Source: Flagellimonas profundi | GTDB taxonomy: Bacteria; Bacteroidota; Bacteroidia; Flavobacteriales; Flavobacteriaceae | Assembly (NCBI RefSeq): GCF_017313275.1 | Contig: NZ_JAFLNM010000001.1 | Span: 1,736,001 to 1,800,000, forward strand | Length of the DNA: 64,000 bases | Direction: 5' to 3' | In this document: in pieces, positions 16,022-24,598 of the stretch | Layout: each line of letters begins with the position of its first letter | Numbering within the stretch: position 1 is the stretch's first letter | Position numbers and translations under genes: made by a program | The notes under the pieces: model-generated | The model's input: only the letters and a program-made list of their open reading frames with translations | Databases searched by the model: none | Told to the model about the DNA's origin: nothing

Positions 16022-17254
16022 ATGGAAAAAAATACACTCTTTTATGTAATCCTGGCCATTCTTGTGGTCCAATACTTGGTTCAACAGTATTTGGAGTACC
16101 TGAACGCCAAACGTTTCAGATCTACTTTGCCACCCGAACTTGCCGATGTTTTTGATGAAGACGAGTATAAAAAATCGCAACAATACAAACGGACCAATTA
16201 CAAATTCGGGATTATTTCGGATGGATTTTCACTGGTCCTGACCATCTGCTTCCTTGCTTTTGGAGGTTTTGAATGGGTAGACCAATTCACACGTTCCATT
16301 ACGGAGGACAGTATCCCAATGGCATTGATTTTCTTCGGTATCATTATGTTGGGTAGTGCTATTTTGGGGCTCCCCTTCTCCTATTACCGAACCTTTGTGA
16401 TCGAGGAAGAATACGGGTTCAACAAAACAACCAGATCCATCTTTTTCTCCGACAAAATAAAAGGCGGCATCATAACAATCATTCTTGGAGGGGGGATTTT
16501 AACGTTGTTTATGCTGTTCTACCAATCCACGGGGCCCAATTTTTGGATTTATGCTTGGATTGCAGTAGGTATTTTTATCCTGTTTATCAATTTGTTCTAC
16601 AGTCGACTAATTGTACCATTGTTCAACAAGCAAACGCCTCTTGAAGACGGTAGCCTTAAAAACTCCATTGAAAACTACGCCCAAAAAGTAGGGTTCGAAC
16701 TTCAAAATATTTTCGTGATCGATGGTTCCAAAAGATCTACCAAGGCAAATGCCTATTTTTCGGGTTTTGGAAAAGAAAAACGCATCACCTTATTCGACAC
16801 TTTGATCAATGATTTGACCGAAGATGAAATCGTGGCGGTCCTGGCCCACGAAGTAGGTCATTATAAACGCAGACACATCATTGTGAATCTTGTGGTCTCA
16901 TTGTTGACCACTGGACTAACACTTTTTATACTATCCTTGTTCATCAACCATCCAGAAATATCTTTGGCAATAGGGGTATCCACACCAAGCTTTCATGCCG
17001 CTTTGGTCGGGTTCGCGCTGTTGTACAGTCCAATTTCCGAATTGACAGGATTGATCATGAACTACTTATCCCGAAAATTTGAGTTCCAGGCCGATGACTT
17101 TGCCAAGAACACATTTGCCGCAACACCTTTGGTTTCGTCCTTAAAAAAATTATCCAAGAAAAGCTTGAGCAACTTAACCCCACACCCTGCCTACGTTTTT
17201 GTTCACTACTCCCACCCACCTTTGGTGGAACGTATCCGAAACCTAAAGGCATAG
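16022..17254 (+). CDS. M48-family membrane zinc metalloprotease (Ste24-like)
   Basis: A 410-residue integral membrane protease of the CAAX prenyl protease 1 / Ste24 type. Several membrane helices occupy the first 200 residues and two more follow the active site. The zinc motif is AHEVGHYKRRH with HEVGH at 276-280, and the third ligand lies in KFEFQADDFA. The C-terminal YSHPPLVERI motif is typical. Bacteria lack prenylated CAAX proteins, so the likely job is membrane-protein quality control, as for HtpX. It follows the methyltransferase gene by three bases. Confidence 0.94.
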   Translation: MEKNTLFYVILAILVVQYLVQQYLEYLNAKRFRSTLPPELADVFDEDEYKKSQQYKRTNYKFGIISDGFSLVLTICFLAFGGFEWVDQFTRSITEDSIPMALIFFGIIMLGSAILGLPFSYYRTFVIEEEYGFNKTTRSIFFSDKIKGGIITIILGGGILTLFMLFYQSTGPNFWIYAWIAVGIFILFINLFYSRLIVPLFNKQTPLEDGSLKNSIENYAQKVGFELQNIFVIDGSKRSTKANAYFSGFGKEKRITLFDTLINDLTEDEIVAVLAHEVGHYKRRHIIVNLVVSLLTTGLTLFILSLFINHPEISLAIGVSTPSFHAALVGFALLYSPISELTGLIMNYLSRKFEFQADDFAKNTFAATPLVSSLKKLSKKSLSNLTPHPAYVFVHYSHPPLVERIRNLKA

Positions 17255-17260
17255 ATTTTG

Positions 17261-17291
17261 TTGGTTAGATAATAAGATTGTAGTAAATTTA
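17261..17291 (+). promoter_or_regulatory. promoter of the Rel/Spo gene
   Basis: TTG (17261-17263), 20 bases, then TAAATTTA (17284-17291), one mismatch from TAnnTTTG. It ends seven bases before ATG 17299, so the leader would be only a few bases. Confidence 0.5.
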
Positions 17292-17298
17292 AAATACT

Positions 17299-19503
17299 AT
17301 GACAGAGGCTGCTATTGAAAAAGAGAACAAGGAGATTGCGAAGCAGTACAAGGAATTACTTCGCATAAGCTACCAGACGCTTACGGACGAGGACAAGAAG
17401 TTGATCCGTACCGCTTTTGATGTGGCTGTGGATGCCCACAAGGACCAGCGAAGAAAATCCGGGGAAGCTTACATTTTCCACCCGATTGCCGTTGCCAAGA
17501 TCGTAGCTTCGGAAATTGGGCTGGATGCCGTTTCCATTGCCTCTGCCCTTCTCCATGATGTGGTTGAGGACACGGCCTACACTTTGGACGATATTGAACG
17601 CATGTTCGGCGAGACCGTAGCGCGGATTGTGGACGGGCTTACAAAGATTGCCCATCTAAAAAAGGACAAGGATATCAGTCAGCAGGCTGAGAACTTTCGC
17701 AAAATGCTCCTGACGCTGCATGATGATGTCCGGGTAATCATCATTAAAATAGCCGACCGTTACCACAATATGCTCACCATGGATTCCATGCCGGAGCACA
17801 AACAGGTGAAAATCGCATCGGAAACTTTGTACATCTATGCCCCGCTCGCGCATAGAATTGGACTGTACAACATCAAAACACATTTAGAAGACCTTTCCCT
17901 AAAATATACGGAACCCGAGGTGTATCATGACATTTCGGCCAAAATAGAAGATACCGAAGAAGAAAGTGCTGCCTACATTGAGGATTTTGCAAATGTTATC
18001 CGTACCTCTTTGGACAAGGAAGGCCTTAATTACTACATCAAAGGTCGTATGAAGTCCATCTTCTCCATCCGTAAAAAGATGAAGACCCAGAATGTCACTT
18101 TCGATGAGGTCTACGATAAGTTTGCGATTCGGATTATATACAAATCGGACCGTAGGAATGAGAAATTCCTAGCATGGAAAATATATTCCATTGTTACGGA
18201 TCACTTTACCCCCAACCCCATACGTCTTCGCGACTGGATTACCTCTCCCAAATCCACCGGTTACGAGGCGCTCCACATCACGGTTATGGGTCCAAAGGGA
18301 AAATGGGTAGAAGTGCAGATCAGAAGTGAGCGCATGCACGAGATTGCAGAAAAAGGCTATGCGGCCCACTTTAAATACAAGCACGGAGCACAAAAAGAAC
18401 AGGGCATTGAGGAATGGCTGAACAAATTGCAGGAAGCATTGGAAAGTGCCAATGGCAATGCAGTTGATTTTGTGGAGGAATTTAAACTGAACCTGTATTC
18501 CAAAGAAATATTTGTCTTCACCCCAAAAGGAGATTTAAAATCAATGCCCAAGGGTGCAACGGCCCTGGACTTCGCTTTCAACATCCACACAGAAATCGGG
18601 ATGAAGACCCGGGGTGCCAAAGTCAATGGAAAATTGGTGCCCTTGGGAACCAAGCTCCGCAGTGGTGACCAAGTGGAAATCATAACATCGGAAAGTGCAA
18701 AGCCCACCCAAACCTGGTTGGATTATGCACAAACAGCCCGGGCAAGATCTAAAATAAAATCATCGCTGAGCGAGGAGAAAAAAGAGGTTGCAGCAGAAGG
18801 TAAAGAGATTTTGCGCCGTAAACTGAAGGCACAAAAAATCAACTTGAATGAGGACACTGTCAACAAACTCGTAACTTTTTTCAAGCTGAAGACAAGTTTG
18901 GATCTCTTTTATAGGGTCGGTATCGGTGTAATCGACAACGACAAACTGAAGGATTTTGCATCCTCCTATCACAATGCGTTTATCAATTTCTTTAAAAATA
19001 GGATGCGAAAGACACCCGCCCCTAAGGATATTGATAAAAACGAGATTACCACCAAATACGATCTGCTCGTTTTTGGCAAGGAGGAAGAAAGGCTCAACTA
19101 TAAACTGTCGCAATGCTGCAATCCAATTCCAGGGGACGAGGTATTTGGCTTTGTAAGTGTGAACGATGGCATTAAAGTGCACAAAAAAAACTGCCCAAAC
19201 GCTATTTCACTGCAATCCAATTATGCCTACCGCATCATCAGTGCCAAATGGATAGATTCCTCTCAAGAAGAATTCTCCGTAGACATCAAAATCACGGGGA
19301 TCGACAATATGGGATTGGTGAAAGATATTACCAAGATCATCTCGGATAATATGCACGTGAACATGCGCAACCTTAACTTTAGCGCGGATGGCGGTACCTT
19401 TAAAGGAAAGATTACACTAGTGGTAAAAAACAACAATATCCTGAAACGTTTGATGAACAGTTTAAAGCAAGTGGAAGGTATTGATAAAGTAACCAGAATT
19501 TAA
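17299..19503 (+). CDS. bifunctional (p)ppGpp synthetase/hydrolase, Rel/SpoT family
   Basis: A 734-residue long RSH protein. The HD hydrolase domain carries HDVVED at 86-91 and KIADRYHNM; the synthetase domain shows FAIRIIYKS, STGYEALHITVMGP and EVQIRSERMHEIAEKGYAAH; then come a TGS domain (VFTPKGDLKSMPKGATALDF), a CC/ZFD region with CCNPIPGDEV, and a C-terminal ACT domain. Both catalytic domains look intact, so it probably makes and destroys the alarmone. In Bacteroidota it is usually the main long RSH. It is followed 44 bases later by a Fur-family gene with its own -7 box. Confidence 0.96.
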   Translation: MTEAAIEKENKEIAKQYKELLRISYQTLTDEDKKLIRTAFDVAVDAHKDQRRKSGEAYIFHPIAVAKIVASEIGLDAVSIASALLHDVVEDTAYTLDDIERMFGETVARIVDGLTKIAHLKKDKDISQQAENFRKMLLTLHDDVRVIIIKIADRYHNMLTMDSMPEHKQVKIASETLYIYAPLAHRIGLYNIKTHLEDLSLKYTEPEVYHDISAKIEDTEEESAAYIEDFANVIRTSLDKEGLNYYIKGRMKSIFSIRKKMKTQNVTFDEVYDKFAIRIIYKSDRRNEKFLAWKIYSIVTDHFTPNPIRLRDWITSPKSTGYEALHITVMGPKGKWVEVQIRSERMHEIAEKGYAAHFKYKHGAQKEQGIEEWLNKLQEALESANGNAVDFVEEFKLNLYSKEIFVFTPKGDLKSMPKGATALDFAFNIHTEIGMKTRGAKVNGKLVPLGTKLRSGDQVEIITSESAKPTQTWLDYAQTARARSKIKSSLSEEKKEVAAEGKEILRRKLKAQKINLNEDTVNKLVTFFKLKTSLDLFYRVGIGVIDNDKLKDFASSYHNAFINFFKNRMRKTPAPKDIDKNEITTKYDLLVFGKEEERLNYKLSQCCNPIPGDEVFGFVSVNDGIKVHKKNCPNAISLQSNYAYRIISAKWIDSSQEEFSVDIKITGIDNMGLVKDITKIISDNMHVNMRNLNFSADGGTFKGKITLVVKNNNILKRLMNSLKQVEGIDKVTRI

Positions 19504-19513
19504 TTTTTAACTG

Positions 19514-19521
19514 TACCTTTG
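19514..19521 (+). promoter_or_regulatory. -7 box for the Fur-family gene and purA
   Basis: TACCTTTG is a perfect TAnnTTTG element 26 bases before ATG 19548. The TTG expected 19-21 bases upstream is not visible. Confidence 0.5.
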
Positions 19522-19547
19522 CACATTAGCATAGAGTATAACGAGCT

Positions 19548-20003
19548 ATGGGAAACAATAAAAATCAGGAAATTGTAAAAAACGTGTTCACCTCGTTCCT
19601 TGAGGAAAAAGGACACCGCAAAACCCCTGAACGCTACGCCATTTTACAGGAAATTTACGATAGTGATGATCATTTTGATGTGGAGTCCCTTTATATTAAA
19701 ATGAAAACCAAGAATTATAGGGTAAGCCGAGCAACACTCTACAATACAATCGAACTTTTACTGGAAAGCAAATTAGTGCGAAAGCATCAGTTTGGTGAGA
19801 ACCAGGCGAAATATGAGAAATCATATTTCAACCGTCAGCACGACCACGTCATATTAACGGACACTGGTGAAGTAGTGGAATTTTGTGACCCTCGCATCCA
19901 ATCCATCAAAAAAACAATTGAAGAGGTTTTTGACATCAAGATCAACAATCACTCATTATATTTCTACGGAACTCGAAACAAAGAAGAAAACCTAACCGAA
20001 TAA
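19548..20003 (+). CDS. Fur-family metalloregulator
   Basis: A 151-residue winged-helix repressor. The DNA-binding part has [16 protein letters not shown] and the recognition helix [16 protein letters not shown]; the dimerisation part has the metal-ligand motif [19 protein letters not shown] and a late histidine in NHSLYFYG. The two CxxC pairs that hold structural zinc in many Fur and PerR proteins are missing; only one cysteine remains in CDP. It could be a Fur, Zur or PerR; the metal cannot be told. It sits 12 bases upstream of purA and is likely co-transcribed. Confidence 0.9.
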   Translation: MGNNKNQEIVKNVFTSFLEEKGHRKTPERYAILQEIYDSDDHFDVESLYIKMKTKNYRVSRATLYNTIELLLESKLVRKHQFGENQAKYEKSYFNRQHDHVILTDTGEVVEFCDPRIQSIKKTIEEVFDIKINNHSLYFYGTRNKEENLTE

Positions 20004-20015
20004 CCCGAACATTAC

Positions 20016-21284
20016 ATGGTAGATTTATTGCTTGGACTCCAATGGGGAGACGAAGGAAAAGGAAAAATTGTTGATGTACTGACCAAGGAATACGATATTA
20101 TCGCCAGATTTCAAGGAGGTCCAAACGCAGGGCACACACTGGAATTTGATGGCATAAAGCACGTCCTGCACACCATCCCATCAGGAATATTTCACGAAAA
20201 TGCCATCAATGTTGTGGGCAACGGGGTTGTGATAGACCCTGTAATCTTCAAGAAAGAATTGGACAACTTGGAGAAGTTCAATATAGATATCGAATCCAAG
20301 CTTTTCATTTCTAGAAAGGCACACCTTATACTACCAACACACCGTTTATTGGATGCCGCTTCAGAAGCTTCAAAAGGAAAGGCCAAAATTGGTTCCACCC
20401 TAAAAGGTATCGGACCAACTTATATGGACAAAACCGGCCGTAACGGTATGCGTGTTGGAGATTTGGAGTTTGATGATTGGAAAACAAAATACCGTGCCCT
20501 GGCCAATAAGCACGAGGCCATGATCGATTTTTATGATGTGGACATCCAGTATAATTTGGATGAATTGGAGGCCGACTTCTGCGAAGGTGTGGAAACGCTG
20601 AAAAAATTGACCTTTATTGATAGCGAGGAGTATATTTTTAAGGCACAGGCAGAAGGAAAGAAAATTTTGGCAGAGGGTGCACAAGGATCGCTTTTAGATA
20701 TAGATTTTGGAACCTATCCGTTTGTGACATCTTCCAATACTACAGCCGCTGGTGCCTGTACAGGATTGGGTGTTGCACCTAATAACATCAAGCGCGTGTT
20801 AGGGATTTTCAAGGCGTATACCACGCGTGTGGGCAGCGGACCCTTCCCTACAGAACTTTTTGATGAGGATGGTGCTAAAATGGCTAAAATAGGCAACGAA
20901 TTCGGTGCTACAACAGGTAGACCACGCCGTTGTGGCTGGTTAGACCTTGTAGCTCTAAAATATGCGGTCCAAATAAACGGGGTTACGGAGCTTATGATGA
21001 TGAAAGCCGATGTTTTGAGCGGTTTTGACACCATTAAAGTTTGCACATCTTATAAGTACAAGGGGGAAGAAATTCAGCACCTACCTTACAACATCGAGGA
21101 AGAATACGTAACACCTATATACACCGAAATGAAAGGGTGGTCCAAAGACCTTACAAAACTGACTAAAGCGGAAGATTTACCTGCGACCCTGAACGACTAT
21201 ATTGCGTTCTTGGAAAAACAGTTGAACGTACCCATTAAAATAGTATCCGTAGGTCCCGATAGGCTACAGACTATTCATAGATAA
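20016..21284 (+). CDS. purA: adenylosuccinate synthetase
   Basis: A 422-residue cytosolic enzyme that makes adenylosuccinate from IMP, GTP and aspartate, the first committed step to AMP. The opening LGLQWGDEGKGKIVD contains the phosphate loop and catalytic Asp, GPNAGHT carries the catalytic His, and GVGPFPTELF-like GSGPFPTELFDE and TTGRPRRCGW are in place. Length is canonical. It follows the Fur-family gene closely, so purine supply may share that transcript's metal-responsive control (inference). Confidence 0.98.
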   Translation: MVDLLLGLQWGDEGKGKIVDVLTKEYDIIARFQGGPNAGHTLEFDGIKHVLHTIPSGIFHENAINVVGNGVVIDPVIFKKELDNLEKFNIDIESKLFISRKAHLILPTHRLLDAASEASKGKAKIGSTLKGIGPTYMDKTGRNGMRVGDLEFDDWKTKYRALANKHEAMIDFYDVDIQYNLDELEADFCEGVETLKKLTFIDSEEYIFKAQAEGKKILAEGAQGSLLDIDFGTYPFVTSSNTTAAGACTGLGVAPNNIKRVLGIFKAYTTRVGSGPFPTELFDEDGAKMAKIGNEFGATTGRPRRCGWLDLVALKYAVQINGVTELMMMKADVLSGFDTIKVCTSYKYKGEEIQHLPYNIEEEYVTPIYTEMKGWSKDLTKLTKAEDLPATLNDYIAFLEKQLNVPIKIVSVGPDRLQTIHR

Positions 21285-21363
21285 GCCTCGATTTTTTGTT
21301 CATTTTTCAGTAACTTATAGGTCCAATTGTCCAATCACGGAGAATTAGTTACCTACATGTTTA

Positions 21364-21380
21364 ATTGATTAAAAATCAAT
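21364..21380. promoter_or_regulatory. 17-bp palindrome abutting the GH97 start, possible operator
   Basis: ATTGATT-AAA-AATCAAT is a perfect 7+3+7 dyad that ends three bases before ATG 21384. It would overlap or follow the transcription start and could block RNA polymerase or the ribosome. AT-rich dyads can occur by chance, so this is a candidate site only. Confidence 0.35.
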
Positions 21381-21383
21381 ACA

Positions 21384-23498
21384 ATGAACAAAACACTGAC
21401 CCTGCTATTTTTAATAGCCACCCTTATTTCCTGCACTAAAGAACCTGCAAAGTTATCTGTTGCCTCCCCCAATGGAACCAACGCTATTGATTTTCATCTT
21501 TCGGAAGATGGCACACCTTATTATATGGTGAATCACAAGAACAAAATTGTGATCGATTCCTCTTCCATGAGCTTTGATTTTAAAAATCAAGAATCCTTGG
21601 AGGGAAATCTGAGCATTGTCAATTCAACAACAAATACGGTCGATGAAACTTGGGAAATGCCCTGGGGCGAGCAAAGGGAAGTCGTGAACCATTACAATGA
21701 GCTTAAAGTGGAACTGGAAGAGACCACAGCTCCCAAACGCAAGTTCAATATCTATTTTAGGGCTTATGATGATGGCATTGGCTTCCGTTACGAGTTTTTA
21801 TCGCAACAAGGGATAGATAGCATAATTATAATAGATGAAAATACGGAGTTCCAATTGACCGAGGATTATACCACATTTTGGATTCCTGGTGACTGGGATA
21901 TCTATGAACATCTGTATAACACAACCAAGGTTTCTGAAATTGATGCAATGTCCAAAAGAGACAACGAAGACCTTGCCGCAACCTTTATTCCCGAAAATGC
22001 CGTGAACACCCCAGTGACCATGCGGAGCGAAGATGGGCTGCACCTAAGCTTTCACGAGGCCAATCTTACCGATTATGCTGGAATGACCTTGAAGGTCGAC
22101 AACGAATCTTTGCTATTGACCAGTGAACTGGTAGGCTCCGATAGAACCGGGTACAAAGTAAAACGGGAACTGCCCTTTAAAACACCTTGGCGCAGCATCC
22201 AAATTACAGATAAGGCCAGCGACCTAATCGAATCAAAATTGATCGTAAACCTTAACGAGCCCAACAAATTGGGAGATATTAACTGGTTCGAACCCAAAAA
22301 ATATGTAGGCATCTGGTGGGAAATGCATGTCGGTAAATCTACTTGGGACTATGCCGGCTCCCAAGACATGAACACCTTTACAAACGATTTAAAACCTACG
22401 GGAAAACATGGTGCTACCACTGAAAACACAAAGCGATATATCGACTTTGCGGCCAAAAACAACATTTCTGGGGTTTTGGTCGAAGGCTGGAATACGGGAT
22501 GGGAACATTGGATAGGTTTTGAGGACCGTGAAGGGGTATTCGATTTTGTGACACCCTACCCTGATTATGATCTGCAAGAATTAAACCAGTATGCCAAGGA
22601 AAAAGGTGTAGAAATCATTATGCACCACGAAACCTCAGCTGCACCACGAACCTACGAGCAACAACTGGATACGGCTTACCAATTAATGAATCAATTGGGC
22701 ATCCATTCGGTTAAAACTGGCTATGTAGGTAAGATCATCCCAAAAGGAGAATACCACCACGGACAATGGATGGTAAACCATTACAGGAAAGTATTGGAGA
22801 CTGGGGCCAAGTACAATGTGGCCATTAACGCCCACGAACCCATTAAAGCGACAGGAATCCGAAGGACCTACCCCAATGCCATAGCCCGAGAAGGGCTTCG
22901 TGGACAGGAATTCAATGCCTGGTCGGCCGATGGCGGAAATCCTCCCGAACACTTGCCCATTGTGGCCTTTACCAGAATGTTGGCAGGCCCTATTGATTTT
23001 ACTCCCGGAGTTTTTGACATTGAAATCCCCACAAAGGAAAATAACCGGGTAAACACAACACTGGCGCAGCAATTGGCGCTATACATCGTTATTTACAGTC
23101 CTGTTCAAATGGCTTGCGACCTGCCCGAAAATTATGAAGGGCAACCTGCATTGCAATTTATCAGGGATGTTGGTGTGGACTGGGACGAAACCGAAGTATT
23201 GAACGGAGAGGTGGGCGACTACGTTACCATAGCCCGAAAAGAAAGGGAAACGGGCAATTGGTTTGTTGGCAGTATCACCGATGAAAATGCACGGGAAGTC
23301 ACGATCGATTTTGATTTTCTGGACAAGGGTGTTTCATATGATGCGATCATTTATAAAGATGCAGTGGATGCCCATTACAAAAACAATCCCACTGCCATCA
23401 GCATTGAGAAAATCGATATCAGCAAAGGTTCATCACTAACCGTTCAAATGGCTGAAGGTGGTGGATTCGCCATGAGTTTAATGAAGAAAAACGATTGA
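21384..23498 (+). CDS. glycoside hydrolase family 97, SusB-type alpha-glucosidase candidate, lipoprotein
   Basis: A 704-residue lipoprotein (LISC lipobox, C17) with the GH97 order: N-terminal beta-sandwich, a central (beta/alpha)8 barrel and a C-terminal beta domain. Barrel motifs include WWEMHVGKSTW, HHETSAAPRTYE from 414, VKTGYVG at 443-449, and NAHEPIKATGIRRTYPN around E485. In retaining GH97 members the nucleophile Asp sits where this protein has the Gly of VKTGYVG, so it fits the inverting, SusB-like subgroup that uses glutamates and calcium. No SusC/SusD pair or other glycosidase is adjacent, so it is outside an obvious polysaccharide utilisation locus. Confidence 0.93.
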   Translation: MNKTLTLLFLIATLISCTKEPAKLSVASPNGTNAIDFHLSEDGTPYYMVNHKNKIVIDSSSMSFDFKNQESLEGNLSIVNSTTNTVDETWEMPWGEQREVVNHYNELKVELEETTAPKRKFNIYFRAYDDGIGFRYEFLSQQGIDSIIIIDENTEFQLTEDYTTFWIPGDWDIYEHLYNTTKVSEIDAMSKRDNEDLAATFIPENAVNTPVTMRSEDGLHLSFHEANLTDYAGMTLKVDNESLLLTSELVGSDRTGYKVKRELPFKTPWRSIQITDKASDLIESKLIVNLNEPNKLGDINWFEPKKYVGIWWEMHVGKSTWDYAGSQDMNTFTNDLKPTGKHGATTENTKRYIDFAAKNNISGVLVEGWNTGWEHWIGFEDREGVFDFVTPYPDYDLQELNQYAKEKGVEIIMHHETSAAPRTYEQQLDTAYQLMNQLGIHSVKTGYVGKIIPKGEYHHGQWMVNHYRKVLETGAKYNVAINAHEPIKATGIRRTYPNAIAREGLRGQEFNAWSADGGNPPEHLPIVAFTRMLAGPIDFTPGVFDIEIPTKENNRVNTTLAQQLALYIVIYSPVQMACDLPENYEGQPALQFIRDVGVDWDETEVLNGEVGDYVTIARKERETGNWFVGSITDENAREVTIDFDFLDKGVSYDAIIYKDAVDAHYKNNPTAISIEKIDISKGSSLTVQMAEGGGFAMSLMKKND

Positions 23499-23527
23499 TT
23501 TAGCCTCTTTTTATGTGACCTATATCA

Positions 23528-23558
23528 CTGTATAAAAGGCGGCCTGAAGTTATCTTTG
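23528..23558 (+). promoter_or_regulatory. dps promoter
   Basis: TATCTTTG (23551-23558) is a perfect -7 element with CTG (23528-23530) 20 bases upstream in place of TTG. It ends 21 bases before ATG 23580. Confidence 0.55.
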
Positions 23559-23579
23559 GATAAACTAAAATAAGCTGTT

Positions 23580-24059
23580 ATGACAAGTAAACTGAATCAA
23601 ATAGGGCTGGATAAACAAGCGTCCAGCGATTTGGCCGATAAGTTAAATGAGTTGTTGGCCAACTATCAGATATTCTACATGAATGCCCGTGGATTCCATT
23701 GGAACATCAAAGGAGAAAAGTTTTTTGAACTGCATGCAAAATTTGAAGAGCTTTATAACGATTCATTGGTTAAAATCGACGAAATCGCTGAAAGAATTTT
23801 AACCTTGGGCTTTACCCCGCTTCATACGTATGGGGATTACACAACGTTATCCAAAATCAAAGCCGCCAAAAATATATCCAGTGGCCCTGTTGCGGTCCAA
23901 GTAATTTTAGACGGGTATGAAGTATTGCTTCCTTTGGAAAGAGAGCTTTTGGAAATGTCCGGGGAATCAAGCGATGAAGGTACCAATGCGCTTATGAGTG
24001 ATTACATCCGCGAACAGGAAAAACTCATTTGGATGTATTCCGCTTATTTGAACCGATAA
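23580..24059 (+). CDS. dps: Dps-family DNA-protecting ferritin-like protein
   Basis: A 159-residue four-helix ferritin-like protein that forms dodecamers, oxidises and stores iron and binds DNA in stress or stationary phase. The intersubunit ferroxidase ligands are visible in NARGFHWNIKGEKFFELHAKFEE and NDSLVKIDEIAERI. The N-terminal tail is short with few lysines, so DNA binding may be weak. It is followed after five bases by a DinB-family gene; a shared oxidative-stress response is plausible. Confidence 0.95.
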   Translation: MTSKLNQIGLDKQASSDLADKLNELLANYQIFYMNARGFHWNIKGEKFFELHAKFEELYNDSLVKIDEIAERILTLGFTPLHTYGDYTTLSKIKAAKNISSGPVAVQVILDGYEVLLPLERELLEMSGESSDEGTNALMSDYIREQEKLIWMYSAYLNR

Positions 24060-24064
24060 TTTAT

Positions 24065-24505
24065 ATGACCAAAAACATTCTTAAGGATTTAATCGCACAG
24101 AACAGAAAAACATGTGATTTCACTTTCAACGAGATCACTCAGGAAAACAGCACCCTAAAATTAAACGATGATACCGCTTCGGTCGGATTTATATATCGTC
24201 ATATTGGGGAAATCATGCACCTGCTCACACAATTTTTCGGCATTCCTACCGAAGTTAAAAACACCACCATGGGCGAAAAGGACACAGGTGAAGTTTACAA
24301 CAAGGAAGAAAGCCAACAACTAGTGGAAGACGGATATAAAAAATTGAGTGACCTTGTTGAAAGTCTATCCGAAAAAGAATGGGCAGAAACTATTGAAACT
24401 CCATTTTTTGGTCCCATATCCAGAACTAAGTTATTGGGCCATGTGCTATATCACAATATATATCACTGTGGGCAAATCACCCTTACATTAAAAAGAGGAA
24501 AGTAA
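24065..24505 (+). CDS. DinB-family protein
   Basis: The open frame reaches back into dps, but ATG 24065 (MTKNILKDLIAQNRKTCDF) is the natural start, giving 146 residues. The four-helix-bundle DinB/YfiT pattern is seen, with metal-ligand histidines in YRHIGEIMHLLTQFFG and HVLYHNIYHCGQI. The family includes DNA-damage-induced proteins and metal-dependent thiol transferases; the substrate is unknown. It directly follows dps. Confidence 0.87.
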   Translation: MTKNILKDLIAQNRKTCDFTFNEITQENSTLKLNDDTASVGFIYRHIGEIMHLLTQFFGIPTEVKNTTMGEKDTGEVYNKEESQQLVEDGYKKLSDLVESLSEKEWAETIETPFFGPISRTKLLGHVLYHNIYHCGQITLTLKRGK

Positions 24506-24579
24506 AAACCAGTTACAATCACTTGAAAGAGAAATCCCAAAGCTTTCTAAACGAAATATGCCACTTCCGTTAAAAATCC

Positions 24580-24587
24580 TACTTTTG
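24580..24587 (+). promoter_or_regulatory. -7 box for the OstA-like gene
   Basis: TACTTTTG is a perfect TAnnTTTG element ending 11 bases before ATG 24599, implying a leader of roughly seven bases. ATG 19 bases upstream stands in for TTG. Confidence 0.5.
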
Positions 24588-24598
24588 GGCAAAATTTC

